DNA of 64,000 bases from Cordilura impudica (lineage: Eukaryota > Arthropoda > Insecta > Diptera > Scathophagidae): positions 138,950,738 through 139,014,737 of the forward strand of contig OY821520.1 in assembly GCA_963682025.1 (NCBI GenBank), in the 5' to 3' direction. Both the position numbers and the translations under genes were made by a program. The notes under the pieces were generated by a model. The model saw only the letters and a program-made list of their open reading frames with translations, ran no database searches and was not told where the DNA came from. Below, one piece after another: positions 1 to 11,921 of the stretch; position 1 is the first letter of the stretch, and each line of letters begins with the position of its first letter.

Positions 1-465
1 GGTCTGGGGCATTTGTTATTTCTTTTCGAGTTTTTATTCGATTTTGAAGTTATATAGCTTTTTGAAAAGATAATTTAGTGGTGATATCGAATCATATTGC
101 AACTTGTCGAAGAAAATAAACTATAGAACGAAATTTTCGTAAAATCTGAAAAAAGTCATATTTTCCCCATATAAACACACTTGGAATTTTCAGTCGCGTG
201 GAGGCACCTCAAATTTTTTTTTTTTTTTTTTTGACCCAAAATTTTGTATTTATCAGTTTTTTTTTTTTTGCTATTCGCATATTTCTAGGGGGTGAGACCG
301 ATAGTTTGAACATTTTTTTTTTAAGCGCCACCCTAATGGGCAATATGACTAATATTAACCAGACCATCTTTATTTTTGAAGTAATGATATATGAATGTAA
401 TAAACACACACACCAACCAAATTTTATTACGATTTATATAATCGTCGCACAGTGGACCATTTGAC
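1..465. repeat. Dispersed repeat R1, copy a (left end outside window)
   Basis: About 460 bases that recur with moderate divergence at about 38300-38640: both copies share the phrases CTATAGAACGAAATTTTCG, ATTTCTAGGGGGTG and a GCCACCCTAA end. The 5' boundary lies before the window. Poly-T runs make the apparent ORFs here meaningless. No terminal inverted repeats or coding capacity are visible, so the class of repeat is unknown. Confidence 0.7.
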
Positions 466-2130
466 GAGAAGGCGGTCAAAAATCTATAACTTTTGATTGG
501 ATTGGAATTTTGATATGCGGTTTTTTTTGTTTCGTAGGTGAGACTTTAGCCTTTAAGTTTTGCTATAAAACGTAATTCTCGACCGAAAATACGGAGGGTT
601 TAAAATACATTTTCATTTGTAGTTGAATTTTAGTACAAAAGTGAAGTGTTAAAAGGTAAAAAAAGGTTTTTTTTTAAATATAATGTCTTATTTTTTCAGT
701 TAATTTTACAACTTATACTTTTTAAAAATTTTTTAAGTTAATTTTTTCAGAAAATGCCAAACTTTGGCCCCCGTAAACTTTTTAGTCCTAATGTGCACAA
801 GGGCCAAAGGTTGTTTTTTTTTTTAAGATCCCGAGTTAAAATATAATTTATTAAGCAGCGACCGTAAAAGTTACCTTATATTGGTTCAAGATAGAGAAGT
901 TTCAATGAAAAACTCGTATGTTTTTGCTTTAGTTAAATTTTTTTTTATTGTCTTTTCAAATATTTCTATATCAATTTTTATGGTAAATTTATGATATATA
1001 ACAATTTTTATTGTAAATTTACAAAATATATAAATTTTTAAATCAAGAAAATTTTTTAACTATATAAAAAAAGTGTAACTTATAGTTAGTGTAATGAAAA
1101 AGTGCTTTAAATCAACCAATTTTAGTAAAAATTTCTTCTAATAGCCTTGATTTTCATCTTCTAGAAGTTGTTTAGCTTCTTCGTCTAATTCAATATTCGT
1201 TTGCACTGTGATACTAAGTTAAATTCTGTGATATAAATGTTTTAGTTTTTCAATAGTTTACTTATTTGTTTATTTATATATACTGTGTTTTTAAAATCAA
1301 TCAATTTGTGATGTCAAAATACACCAATAATTTTTTATTAATGTTATAAGTTAAAAATTCATATTCAAAATAAAATGCCCCTGAATATGTTGACAAAAAC
1401 TCAACGAAACGTCGGGAAATAATGAAATAAAGAATTTTTATTTTACATTTAATAAAAGTGAAAAAAATTTTTTTTAAATCATTTAATTCTGATTTACTCC
1501 GAAACTTTTGATGTAATACCAAAATAATATTATTATAAGGTAATTTTTATTCATTTTGATGTTTTCTATAATAAAATTGGTCAAGTTGTTCTCTAGTTAC
1601 GATAAAATGGGTAGAACATCCACTTCAAAAATCCCAAAAAATTAAAAAAAAAACCTATCCATAGAATTATAAATTTCGCCTGATTTTCTTGTTAGAGGAC
1701 GATAACGCATAAAAAAAATTTCTTATTGGCCTCCTAGATTGGAAATAAAGAAAGAACAAATTTCTGAGATGAAACTTTTGATGCAATAATATTAATAAGA
1801 TATTTTTTTGAAATGTATAACAAATTCTCTTTGTGTGATTTAATTAAATCAGTGGGCATGTAACCATGTACAAATATTTTAAGTATTACAGTAGTAGTGG
1901 CTGCCTTTAGCGTAATTACACTTTGGCTATAACTGCACAAAATTTTTGTTTTGGTTTTTATTTTCAAAATTCAATAATAATCTTTTTCTTTAAGTGCACT
2001 TTTTGTACCTGTACATTTAAGATAAGCGCCTCATGTTTTTGAAAGTTTTAAATTGTTTTCATAAAAAAGTCACATTTAGCTGCCTCTTACGAAAAACTAA
2101 ATCAAAACAAGTGGAGTAAAAAAGATGTTA
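466..2130. other. AT-rich intergenic stretch, no gene seen
   Basis: Very AT-rich DNA with many homopolymer runs. All ORFs are short and low in complexity. I see no conserved motif, RNA gene or transposon end. Confidence 0.6.
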
Positions 2131-2133
2131 TTA

Positions 2134-2553
2134 CATGGTGTCTCGACTAGCCGCTAATTTTCATGTCATGACCAAAAAATCCAACTTTTTGCCATGACAG
2201 AAAGTCTAACAAAAACTTAGCCATTAATTTGAAGTTTCATTCGATTTTGACGTTTAAGTATATTAAAGTGGCGCACCTTAAATTAAATAAAAGCGAAATT
2301 ATTAATTTCATTCTAAAAAGGATTCACCCAAAATCTCGTGCTTTTTCTTTAATTTTTTCTTCTTTAATTTGTATTTTTAGTTTTTTAACTCTTTTAAAGC
2401 ATTGAGTACAGAACAACAAAATGTTTACGGTTCAAAGACATTTTGGAAATGAAATGTCTAAACATAATTTGCCCACTTCGCGTTTTGTCTCATTTTGTTT
2501 CTCTGACATGAACATGAATATTACCATGAATCATAGCTAGTCGAGACACCGTG
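2134..2553. mobile_element. 420-bp MITE with TTA target-site duplication
   Basis: The ends are inverted repeats: CATGGTGTCTCGACTAGC on the left and the complement of CACGGTGTCTCGACTAGC on the right. TTA directly flanks both ends (2131-2133 and 2554-2556). There is no coding capacity. A 3-bp TTA duplication is typical of PIF/Harbinger non-autonomous elements; that assignment is an inference. No other copy was seen in the window. Confidence 0.8.
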
Positions 2554-2556
2554 TTA

Positions 2557-2876
2557 AGTTTGTTTACTTGCAATACCACTCTTAATGGAATAAAAAAAAT
2601 ACACACACATAATAAATGGTAATGTCAAATTTTTGTGACGTAGAAAACAGTCAAAAAATATCTTAAAAAGCGCTAAAAGCCAACTTTAGTCATTTTAAAA
2701 TCTCAAAAATACGAAAGAGGGACACCATAATTCTATACCTGCACATTTAGACAGGTAAGCACATTTAACTTAAGAACGTTTTAGGCTTATCTGCACATAA
2801 ATTCGTTCAAAAGTTGTATGTGCAGCTATGTCAAAACTACTGTATAATTTTTTGATACAATCACAAAAACAGCGTA
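2557..2876. other. Intergenic stretch, no gene seen
   Basis: AT-rich sequence between the MITE and the LINE. It ends at the left copy of the LINE target-site duplication. Nothing else is recognisable. Confidence 0.5.
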
Positions 2877-2886
2877 AGATGTAAGA

Positions 2887-4514
2887 TATATATATATATA
2901 TATTATGTCCTGTGGTTCCTAAAAGGAGCAAAGGGCCACAACGAATTCTCTCCAATCGGTCCTTCTTGATGCAAGGTTTTTTATTTCACTCCAGCTTAAG
3001 CCGCTTTGAGTAATTTCAGCTTCAAGTTGCCGTCTTCAGGGTTGCGACGGTCGCCCAACTCTTCGTGTGTTTCCATGCGTGTTTCAATCTGTAGCAGCCT
3101 TTGTCGTGTCGCCATGTGGTCTGCGGAGCGTATGACCAATCCAGCGCCATTTACGATTTAGAATCTCAATGTGGATTGGGCGTTGGTATGTTTGCTCCCA
3201 TAAGTCGATATTGGTAATTATGTTAGGCCAAAAGATTTTTAAGATTCTTCGCAGACAGCGGTTGATGAATACCTGTATCCTGTTAATATCGTGCGATGTC
3301 GTGTTCCAGGATTCGCAGGCATAGAGAAAAACTGATTTCACGCAGGAATTAAATATGCTGATCTTAGTTCTTTTCGAGATAGCATTAGACTTCCATACAG
3401 GTCGTAAGATACCAAATGAATGGTTAGCCTTTGATATTCGGAAGGATATATCATCACTGCAGCCGCCTGTTTTTGTTAGAACGCTACCCAGATAACAGAA
3501 TGTGTTAACTTCTTCCAGCTCAACATTCTGTATTAAGAGTGTTGCAGCGCATAACCTTACTTTTAGTTATGTTTATTTTTAAACCGGCTTTTGAAGCTTC
3601 GTTCTCAAGGGATTTGAGTTTAGCTGACGCGTGTCGATAACTGTACGATAAGAGGCATATATCATCAACATATTCCAGGCTTTCCAGATGTTAGTTGATT
3701 CCCCATCTTATACCTCTATTTTCTGCTGTAGCATTACATACAATGATGTCAAGTACGATGTTAAATAGAAGAGGAGATAGTATACATCCTTGTCGAACAC
3801 CATTTAACACATTAAAACTGTTGCTCAGTGCGTTGTCGTGGAGAACTCGGCATTTCGCATTCTCGTACAAGGATTGGGTTAGCCTAATAATTTTTTGTGG
3901 CACACCTTTGCAGGCAAGCGCGTTCAATATTGCATGGTGGCTCAGGGTGTCGAACGCCTTTTCGAAATCTATAAATATCATGTAGAGGGGAGATTGCCAT
4001 TCCGCTGACTGCTCGATGATTATACGAAGACTATTGATGTGGTCGACGCAAGATTTGTATGGGCGGAAGCCAGCCTGTTCTTGTCTGAGATCTGGGAGTA
4101 CAGCATCAGCTATCGGAAGACTTCTGAGCCAAGAAGACTTCTGCGCCATGACCTGCTAATAGCTATGCGGTCGGTTTGGTTTTCTGTCATTCTGTCCGGT
4201 GATACCCAAGTAGTTTTATGACAGGTTTTGTGGGGGAATATGGTCCCTCCGATCACAAGATTGTTGTTGCTGCATATTTCCGCAAAGAGTTCTCCATTTT
4301 CCGTGATTCTACCAATGCCGTGACGTCCCATTATAGTTTCTCTGCCTATGTTAGCTGTGCCTAATTCCGCGTTGAAGTCTGCCAAAAAAAGTCTATTCAG
4401 GTGGCTGTAAAACGTTTCCTTCTCCGAAGTGTCAGATGTTTCTGTTGGGGCATAACACTGAACGCAAGTAAGGTTTCTAGTCCTAGTGCGGAACCTTGCT
4501 GTGATTAAGATGTG
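2887..4514 (-). mobile_element. 5'-truncated RTE-like LINE with target-site duplications
   Basis: A non-LTR retrotransposon copy in minus orientation. It is bounded by AGATGTAAGA at 2877-2886 and again at 4515-4524, as expected of target-primed insertion. Its 3' end is a TA dinucleotide run (about 2886-2902), a tail style common in RTE-clade LINEs. It begins inside the endonuclease region and so is 5' truncated. The protein it once encoded is described in the separate pseudogene entry. Confidence 0.85.
2935..4505 (-). pseudogene. RTE-like LINE ORF2: endonuclease and reverse transcriptase remnant
   Basis: On the minus strand the order is: an APE-type endonuclease tail (4385-4110) with ADFNAELG and a TTWVSPDRMTENQTDRI block; reverse transcriptase (4149 downward) with FIDFEKAFDTLSH, NGVRQGCILSPLLFN and the catalytic YVDD at 3661-3672; then a C-terminal segment (3341-3084) with RKWRWIGHTLRRP. 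The last motif and the GVRQGC box are characteristic of RTE-clade and related LINEs. The early reverse transcriptase domains are missing, so endonuclease runs almost directly into the palm near 4130-4150. Frameshifts separate the pieces. It is dead. Confidence 0.85.
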
Positions 4515-4554
4515 AGATGTAAGACAAAATCGGTGTGACTTATGATTATTGGTG

Positions 4555-4690
4555 AAAAGAAATGAAAACCGAAAATCGAAAAATTAAAATTGAAAAATGA
4601 AGAATGAAAAGTAAAAAATGAAAAATAAAAAATGAAAAATGAAAAATAAAAAATGGAAAAGCGAAAAATTAAAAATTGACCAGTTGAAAT
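4555..4690. repeat. Degenerate GAAAAATNAAAAA simple repeat
   Basis: Low-complexity tract of repeated GAAAAAT and TAAAAAT words. Similar tracts flank the HINE copy at 18.4 and 19.3 kb. Confidence 0.7.
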
Positions 4691-5246
4691 AATAAATAAT
4701 AATATTTTTATATTAACAGAGCCCCTGCAGTTGACTGCTATAAGTGATACATAGATGACGCTTTCTGTTTGATTTTAAAAAAGTTCCATAAAAAAATCTT
4801 TAATTACTAGACGTTTACACATCTCCCCTGTGATCGGGCTCTCATGAGTTTTTTTTCGTCATATTCGCTCCAAATTTCCAATTGAATTATTATTTTTTTT
4901 ATTTTATTTTTCAGTTTCTTTAAACGTTTGTTTGTTTTTGTAAAGTACTAAATACAAATAAAAAATTTTTAATTTGGTGCTAAAATTCGTTTTTCTTTTT
5001 GTTTATTTCAAAATTTTAATTTTTAAATTTAAGAAATATGTATATATAAAAAAATCCCAAATCTCTGATATTTATATTTTCATATTCCGAATGACGGGAT
5101 TTATAAAATGCAGTACCATTCGGATCACTACTTACTTACTACCATTAGTTACATATATTTTTCATATTTTTAAAATGCTTTTTTCTTTGCCTTTCAAAGT
5201 GTAATATAATGAAATAAAATTTTTTTTTTTTTGGAATAACACTTAA
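4691..5246. other. Intergenic stretch, no gene seen
   Basis: AT-rich; the ORF at 4974-5204 is low-complexity and unlike any protein I recognise. Confidence 0.5.
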
Positions 5247-5712
5247 GGGCCATTATTATAACTTGCTTTTAAGGTAAATGTTAGTAAAAAAGTAACTACT
5301 TATAGCTAAAGTGAGCAATCAAGTGACCTTTAAATGTTTTTCGTTATTACAACTTCCCAGTAAAATAAAATTAATATTTTTGACAAAGGAAAAACCGATT
5401 TCTTTTGACCAAATAAATTGGTTTATAAAATAAATAAAATAGTGGCAGCATAATTTTATTTATTTGTTTACAAACAATAAAAATTTGTGAAATTTATTTT
5501 ATTTTTTAGTGGTGTGGTAAATACATCATATTTTAAATAATGACGCCAAACAAGGAAATTTTACAACAGACAGCAAATAATGTGAATTTCTTCTTCTTCT
5601 TCATAGAACATAAACTTTTCATTAATATTTTTCCTTAAGCTTATCGGTCAGTTCTAGCATAAAGTAGACTTATAATAACGAAAATCTAATAATCTTACAG
5701 ATAACATTTGAC
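5247..5712 (+). mobile_element. Harbinger-like MITE family G, copy 1 (right end lost)
   Basis: Starts with GGGCCATTATTATAACTTGC preceded by TAA, the same terminus as the copies at 34878 and 36061. The interior matches copy 2, including CAGTAAAATAAAATNAATAT, TTTGTTTACAAACAA and the end segment TAATAATCTTACAGATAACAT. The right terminal inverted repeat is missing: homology stops near 5712 and unrelated sequence follows. Copies 1 and 3 also carry an extra middle part with GGAAATTTTAC that copy 2 lacks. Confidence 0.75.
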
Positions 5713-5717
5713 TGGCA

Positions 5718-6188
5718 ATGGCTGAGACATATATTCACATTTTATTATTTTTCTATAAAATTAATTTAAATAGTTTGATTTACAACCATAACAATTTGCG
5801 ACGAGGATTTGCTGAACGTTATCCCACAGCTTCTCCTTCAACAGCAGATAGCTGCAACTCGTTAACAAGAACTAATAAAAATGTTTTCAAAGACATTGGA
5901 TGTTTTTTAACAGCAGTTGCAAATTCTTCACTATCACAACAGCAGGAAGAATTGTTAAATATATTAGCAAGAAATATTTTAAAATTTCGCCACAATCTGG
6001 AATCTATATTCTAAATGAAACTTTAACATTTTCTAATTCATTTAGTCGTTTTGAAGAGGATTTTTTTGAAAATGCTAAGAGCCCAGTTGCTTCTTCGAAA
6101 ATTAAATCAAAATGAAGATGCAAAATGTGTTAATTGTTTACTTCCAAGAAAGACAAAGCAATTGGATTCTAGTGAGACCGTAGAATAA
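5718..6188 (+). pseudogene. Unrecognised degenerate coding-like segment
   Basis: Reading frames at 5718-6014, 5900-6115 and 6072-6188 carry mixed-composition, protein-like sequence, including a Cys-x-x-Cys pair (KCVNCLLPRK) just before the transposon insertion at 6189. The frames do not join without shifts. I do not recognise a family. The segment lies against a Harbinger-like MITE end and may be a piece of a longer relative of that element. It ends at the TAA duplicated by the neighbouring transposon. Confidence 0.3.
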
Positions 6189-6600
6189 CACTGTGGAACA
6201 AATTCAGGTTAGCAAAAGTTAGGTCGATTCTGAGAGTGAGGGGTGAAAATAGTGGCTATTTTAGAAGACCCGTATCGCGGCGTTTGTTTATGTTAATTCG
6301 AATTTTTTTTTTAAATCGACCTTCGAACTTTGCAATCAAATGCCGATTTTCAGCATATTGTTTATATGGTTTTTTTTTTTTTTGGCTTTAACTCGTCGAT
6401 CTGTAAAAGCCAAATTATTGCTAGAGACCTGTGCAACAATTAAAATTTTGAAAAAAATTGATTTAGAAAATTTTTGTGGTGCTTATGAAGCCAAATGTTG
6501 GAAAAATTATTTTTTTTCAAGCTTTTTGAAAATATTTTCCACAAAACTAAGTCTTTTTTGCTTCTCAGTTTCTTCAATAAATTTAATTTGAAAAGAAAAC
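6189..6600 (+). repeat. Left long terminal inverted repeat of the 6.2-kb transposon
   Basis: Matches the reverse complement of about 9000-9430. Shared landmarks include AACTCGTCGA, GCCGATTTTCAGCATATTG and GGTCGATTCTGAGAGTGAGG. The two arms differ by scattered substitutions and small indels, so the insertion is not young. Confidence 0.85.
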
Positions 6601-6790
6601 AATCATAATACAAAACTTGCGTTTTCCAGCTTAATATTAATTTACTTCTCATTTTTTATGTACCAATTTTGTTCAGTGTTGGTTTTGAAGAAAAATTGAA
6701 AAAGAAATTATAAAAATATTGGAAAAAATATATTTTTGAAATGTTAGTAATGAAAAGTTTTAAGTAAAAAAGTTAAATAAATTAAATTAA

Positions 6791-8655
6791 TTATTTGGCC
6801 AGTTGCCGTTTAGCAGGCGGCTGTGGATCAACATCACTGCTCTCTCTAATATCTTGGTCATCGTCATCATCATCAGAAAGGTTGATAATTTCGTCCAACA
6901 GATATTCTGGAATTTCATCTTTGTTTCCCCTTCTTCCTCTTTTTCCTCGTCTACATCTTCTTCAAAGGTGTTTTTATACCACCAACAAATTTCAGCGAGT
7001 ATTGCATTTAGAGATTTTTTTCCTCTGTACCTGAAACGAAAATGGTTGTCAACCGTTAACATGTTTAAATTGTGCACTCTGACAAAGATATTAGGAAAAT
7101 ATAGCAATTCAAAATATGCACACTCTATAGTTACCTTATTTCAAATGGAAGCGCAGTTTGGTGATAACGTTCGCCTTGCTCATCAGATTCAGTTGGCAAC
7201 TGTTGAGCGAGTTGATCAAGATGCTGATGCAAGAGATGAATTTTGTACGATATATTAACCCCAATTTCATCGAAAGCTGCCAACATGTTTGCAACAGATT
7301 GCCTGTAGTTGTCTTTGCGTTATTTACCCAAAAGTCCTTTAATGACTGCTTTCAATGTGAGTCATGCATTTAATTCTCGGTCTGTCAGAACTTGGTCAAA
7401 ATTTTGACGACTCATTAGTTTCCGTATGTCGGGACCATTAACAACCCCTTCCTGAATTTTGGCGTTACTTAGTCTTGTGAATATGTCTTTTAAGCGGTTG
7501 AATACTGCTGGCCTTTTTGCGATACATTTCAAAAAATTTTTAGCAATGCAACGGCATCAAAATTTTCATTTCAGTAACAAGACTTTCGTGTAGCATATTG
7601 TCTTTAGGCCATTTCCGTCCAATGCGACTATTCCAGTTATGCTGTTTGTACTGGTTTATTCTTTTAATACCTTCTCCGTATCGTGAAGCCCAATCGCACA
7701 AAAAACACTGATATTTTGGACGGCCAGATGCTGTTAAACCTGGTGTTCGTTATATTTGACTACTTCCAGAATGTGTTTCAAATTATCGAAATTTTCACTA
7801 ACGTCAGTGCTATACGCAATCGGAACAGAAGGCATTATATTTGTCTTGTGCAAAAGCACAACGTTTAAGCTGATTAATGAACTATCGATGAATAAACGCC
7901 AATTATCTTTTTTATATGTTAACCCTATCGTCTCCATTAACTTTTCAATATAGTTGCAATAAGCGAAATTTTTTGCACCATTCACATTTCTACCTCGTTT
8001 TCGATATGCTGTTACTTTGGTACCTTTTGTCAGCAAATTATTTCCTTTCAAAAATGAAGCCAGTAGTTCTGATTTTTTCTGAGTCAAACACAAATTTGCA
8101 ACAATTCCATCCAATTGGTTTTGTGTGACTAGGATTGGGTCCTTTGATGTTTCATAGGATATACCTTCACCAGGGTCGTATTCTGAGAAGAAATCCATGG
8201 ATGTAGCAGCGGCGGTTGTAGTACTGATATCTGTTTTAAGATCAATACTTCGGTATGTTGGTACTGGAACGAATTCTGAGTGCGGTAATGGTAATTGGAC
8301 ACTTGGCACTGCTACATAAGTTTTATTCTTTGCTTTCCTTCTATTCAAAATTTTATCGTAGTTGATATATCCATAGCAATTTTCTTCTTGTTGCGGGCTG
8401 TTGTCTAACCACATCATTGGTATACCAAAAGGCATAGCCTTCTTCTTTTCACTTTTCCATTGCATAAGAGTTGAAGAGCAATTAAAGCAAGCTTTTTTAG
8501 GGGCATAGTTTACGTCAGTGATAAACTCTTCCGAGAAATATTGTTTATAGGCTTCCAAAAAAAAAATCACACACATTGCCACATTTTTCATCGCTGGCTA
8601 AGAAACGTCCACAAACATTACAAAAATGGTCCATTTTACATTTTGGTTCCGACAT
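6791..8655 (-). pseudogene. Transposase of the CAC-ended element (family with SDEQGERYHQ motif), decayed
   Basis: Likely start ATG at 8653-8655. Order: N-terminal zinc-binding Cys pairs (CNVCGRF, then CFNC about 45 residues on); an acidic linker; a conserved helix ELLASFLKGNNLL; a DDE-like strand WRLFIDSS; CFLCDWASRY; NGPDIRKLM; SDEQGERYHQ; and, after an intron, YRGKKSLNAILAEICWW. The C-terminus is acidic and ends with stop at 6791-6793. Asp in FIDSS and Glu in GERYHQ are candidate catalytic residues by inference. A frameshift in a poly-A run near 8600, frameshifts and stops around 7550-7350, and a shift near 6930 make it non-functional. It is clearly homologous to the gene at 49538-51216. 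Confidence 0.8.
7031..7134 (-). other. Predicted 104-nt intron in the transposase gene
   Basis: On the minus strand the coding sequence reads AAATAAG, then GTAACT at the donor (7134), and the acceptor TTTTCGTTTCAG ends at 7031. The conserved RYRGK/RYQGK motif of the family is rejoined across it. The homologue at 49.6 kb is continuous at this point, so the intron is not shared. Confidence 0.65.
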
Positions 8656-8999
8656 TTTTAATACAATATATGTTATACATTGTTTTTTTTTTTGTTATTT
8701 TTATGAAACTTAAATCACTCACAAAATGAAATAAGTTCCCAAAAAATTAATAGCGAATTTTATCACGACCGAGCGAAAACTAAAAGACATCAGCTTCGGC
8801 TGAGTTTCGAGTCTTAACTGAATCTCCATTTTTGAAATTAGTTTGTTTGTACGAAATAAAAAAAATCGCTACCTGGGAAACAAAAAAGTTGTTTGACTAA
8901 TTCCTAATTCTTGGCACTTCCCTTTTTAATTACTTCTACCTAAATCGCTATTTACTTAACGGTTTTCGGATTTTTAACGCAAATTATGGACTAAGACCA

Positions 9000-9430
9000 T
9001 TTTCTTTTCAAATGAAGAAACTGAGAAGCATATTATAGATCAAACAGAAAGCAAAAAAGGCTTAGTTTTGTGGAAAATATTTTCAAAAAGCATAAAAAAA
9101 ATAATTTTTCCAACATTTTGCTTCATAAGCATCACAAAAATTTTCTAAATCAATTTTTTAGAAAATTATAATTGTTGCACAGGTCTCTAGCAATAGTTTG
9201 GCTTTTACAGATTGAAAAAATATCAATTAGTCGACGAGTTATAGCCAAAAAACCATATAAACAATATGCTGAAAATCGGCATTTGACTACAAAGTTCGAA
9301 GGTCGAATAAAAAAAATTCGAACTAACATAAACAAACGCCGCGATACGGGTCTTCTAATTTTGCCTCTATTTTCATCCCTCACTCTCAGAATCGACCTAA
9401 CTTTTGCTAACCTGAAATTGTTCCACAGTG
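9000..9430 (-). repeat. Right long terminal inverted repeat of the 6.2-kb transposon
   Basis: Inverted partner of 6189-6600. It ends in CCACAGTG at 9430, followed by the TAA duplication. Confidence 0.85.
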
Positions 9431-9433
9431 TAA

Positions 9434-10186
9434 TTGTAATGAATTGAAATTAAAGTGGGATATAATTAAATGCCTTAATAAACTACTTTTTGTTGCTTTT
9501 ATGTATATTTATCTCTTACTTATAATCAGCTGATGATAAAGAAAATGACAAGAAGAAAATAACCGCAAATTATATCGAGTGCAATATCAACAACAAAAAA
9601 TATTCAGTTAATTTTACCATAATTTTATGCTTTAAAGTTTCAATACAATAATAAATATTCGTATTCATATTCAAAATCATAAAAAAATCGTCGACCTGAG
9701 TTAGGTTGAATCTTTTTAAGTTTACTGTTAGAAAAAAAATGCCGAGGTCGACAACAATGACTCTATTAAAATAATATGTATGTATGTATGTGCCTATATT
9801 TTCTCTTAACAAACTGTCAATTCTGCAAAAAAAAAACATTCAAAATATTTCGTTTACCAAAATTATGCTGTTCTATTGAGAATACCAACCACAGCAAAAC
9901 TAAAATCGCGCCAAATTAAACGATTGTTGTTTATTATTATTGTTATTTTCAATGAATCAAAAATGTTTTTGTAAAATCGTGTTAAAGAGAACTAAGCAGC
10001 ACCTTTGGATGTCATTGATTTTGAAAGTGTGTTTAAAAAATAATTATGTTTATATTTAATAACATTTTCAGAGAAAAAACACAAAAATCTTTGCATACTT
10101 TAAGACATAGTCTTGATTACACTTTACAGCAAAGATGTTATCAATTCATAAGTTAACATAAATGAATCCACTAATGTTAAACATTT
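9434..10186. other. Intergenic stretch, no gene seen
   Basis: AT-rich, with a short GTAT repeat near 9775-9792. No protein family or transposon end is recognised. I looked for the missing right end of the MITE at 5247 and did not find it here. Confidence 0.5.
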
Positions 10187-11539
10187 ACTTATGCTAGTGT
10201 TGCCAGGTCTTTTTTCTTCCCCCTAAAAAAATTAAGAAAACCCCTAAATTTAAGCGCATTTGAAAAAATTCCCCTAAAATTAAATTTTAGATAATTATTT
10301 TTTAATTGGTAATTAAAGGTTATATTTTGGTATATACATATAAAATATATAATAAAAAAAATTGCAAAACTTACTCGAAAGAACACGAAAGAGAATTTTA
10401 TGTAGTTATTAAATTCGTAAGAGTAAGTAAATAAATATATACAATCATATAAAAGCTCTTTCTAACGATGCATTTGAAAAATGAAGAGCCTGTGACGAGG
10501 AAATTTTGGTTGGTCACCTGTATCTTTTTATTTCCCACTTCGTGCCAAAATTTTTCTGTGGATGATATATTATTCCACATTATATAATGCAAATTGTTCC
10601 ATTCATTAACAGTATCATCTATTTACTCAATAATACCACAATACAAGTGATGTCCGGATTTGTTGTTTTCTGTGCATTGTCGGAAAAAAATGTTAATATT
10701 TTTTCCATAATGTCTATATTATCCGGAAGCCACTTATTAATTTGCTGAGATATTTCTACAACAAACGATTTTCACTTTTCTTTTATGAATATAATATTAT
10801 TTATTGTTACTGATGCAGCAAATTTTGTAAAGTAGTACTCAAAATTTAGCCATTCAGTTGGCATTAAATATTCAATAAAGACTGGGTAATTGTCGATTGT
10901 CCTCATTTGCCAAAATATCTGGATGAATTATTTTTTGTAAGAGGCTAAAAAGGAATATTTCAAATCTTCATAAAGTTGTAAGCAATCAATTTGTTCGCTT
11001 TGTAACAGTGCGTTTAATTTTATAACTGGTTGCAAAATGTCTTTCAGAAATATAAAATATAACTTATTTTCATTAGTATACAATTTTGATAAAATTGAAG
11101 CAGTGTGGCATTTTTCCTGCGAACACGCTAATTTGAAGTGAAGCTTCCACTGCTATGGAATTTTTTAAATTGAACCATATCTATAGCTAACAAACGGGTT
11201 CCGCTTAGTTAATCAATTTTTGCTGGATTTTTACCTGCAATCAATGTATAGATAACAGAATATTAAATTTTCCTTTTGGTGCTATGACAAAACCAAACAA
11301 TTGTTTCCCGTATTATATATTGTAGTTCTGAAGGTAAAGTCTATATTGCATTTTCGCACGCAAGATGCAATGAATGACATATAGATTTTACTGTTACCAA
11401 GTATGGAATTATATCCTTTAATCTGCTGCTTACAGAATTATATTTTCAACCATTAGTTTCGCTCCATCAACTCCTATAACAAGTAAACTATTTCAATTTC
11501 ATTACATTGATTCTATCTGATTCAAACATATATCTGTGG

Positions 11540-11800
11540 CTTGGAGCTAAAAGGGCCAATGTTAAAATATTCACTTTTGACAAAATTGTAATTGAAAGTT
11601 TTACAAAAAATTCTTTTGGTTGCAACTGAGAAAAATTCCAAGTTTCGCTTATAAACTTTGGCTCAGACATATAATATGTTTGAATAGAATACGACAGTAA
11701 AATTAATTTTCTGAAAAATTCAGAAATAAAAAAAATATGACATTGGCCCTTGTTGCATAAACTTATCACCTTATTTTATGTGTATTGTGACATTGGCCAT
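11540..11800. repeat. Left subterminal GGCCAATGT motif cluster
   Basis: GGCCAATGT or its complement ACATTGGCC occurs at 11554-11562, 11740-11748 and 11790-11798. A matching cluster lies at the right end. Such subterminal repeats usually serve as transposase-binding sites. Confidence 0.7.
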
Positions 11801-11921
11801 CATAACAAGTAAAATAACGAAAATAAGAGTACTATTTTACAGAGCTCATAGTAATCAAAAGATAAAAAAAAAACTAAACTAAAACAAAGAAACAATATAA
11901 TCTGCGTTTAAAAAACTTCAA

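Larger units (their letters stand above)
6189..9430 (-). mobile_element. CAC-ended DNA transposon with very long TIRs (CMC-like), copy 1
   Basis: Both ends read CACTGTGGAACAA in inverted orientation and are flanked by TAA (6186-6188 and 9431-9433), a 3-bp duplication. The inverted repeats run inward for more than 400 bp (about 6189-6600 and 9000-9430) with modest divergence. The interior holds one minus-strand transposase gene. CAC termini with 3-bp duplications fit the CMC (CACTA/Mirage/Chapaev) group, but the superfamily assignment is an inference. A second, diverged member with the same end rules lies at 49127-51651. Confidence 0.85.

Noticed and set aside
198..464. 88-residue plus-strand frame at the window start
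   Set aside because: It is made largely of poly-T-encoded Phe and lies in a dispersed repeat; the start codon is not ATG.
3695..4221. Plus-strand frames across the RTE-like LINE
   Set aside because: Antisense shadows; the minus strand carries YVDD and the other reverse transcriptase motifs.
6803..7258. 151-residue plus-strand frame
   Set aside because: It is antisense to the transposase C-terminus, and its Ser-rich start is the complement of the Asp/Glu run.
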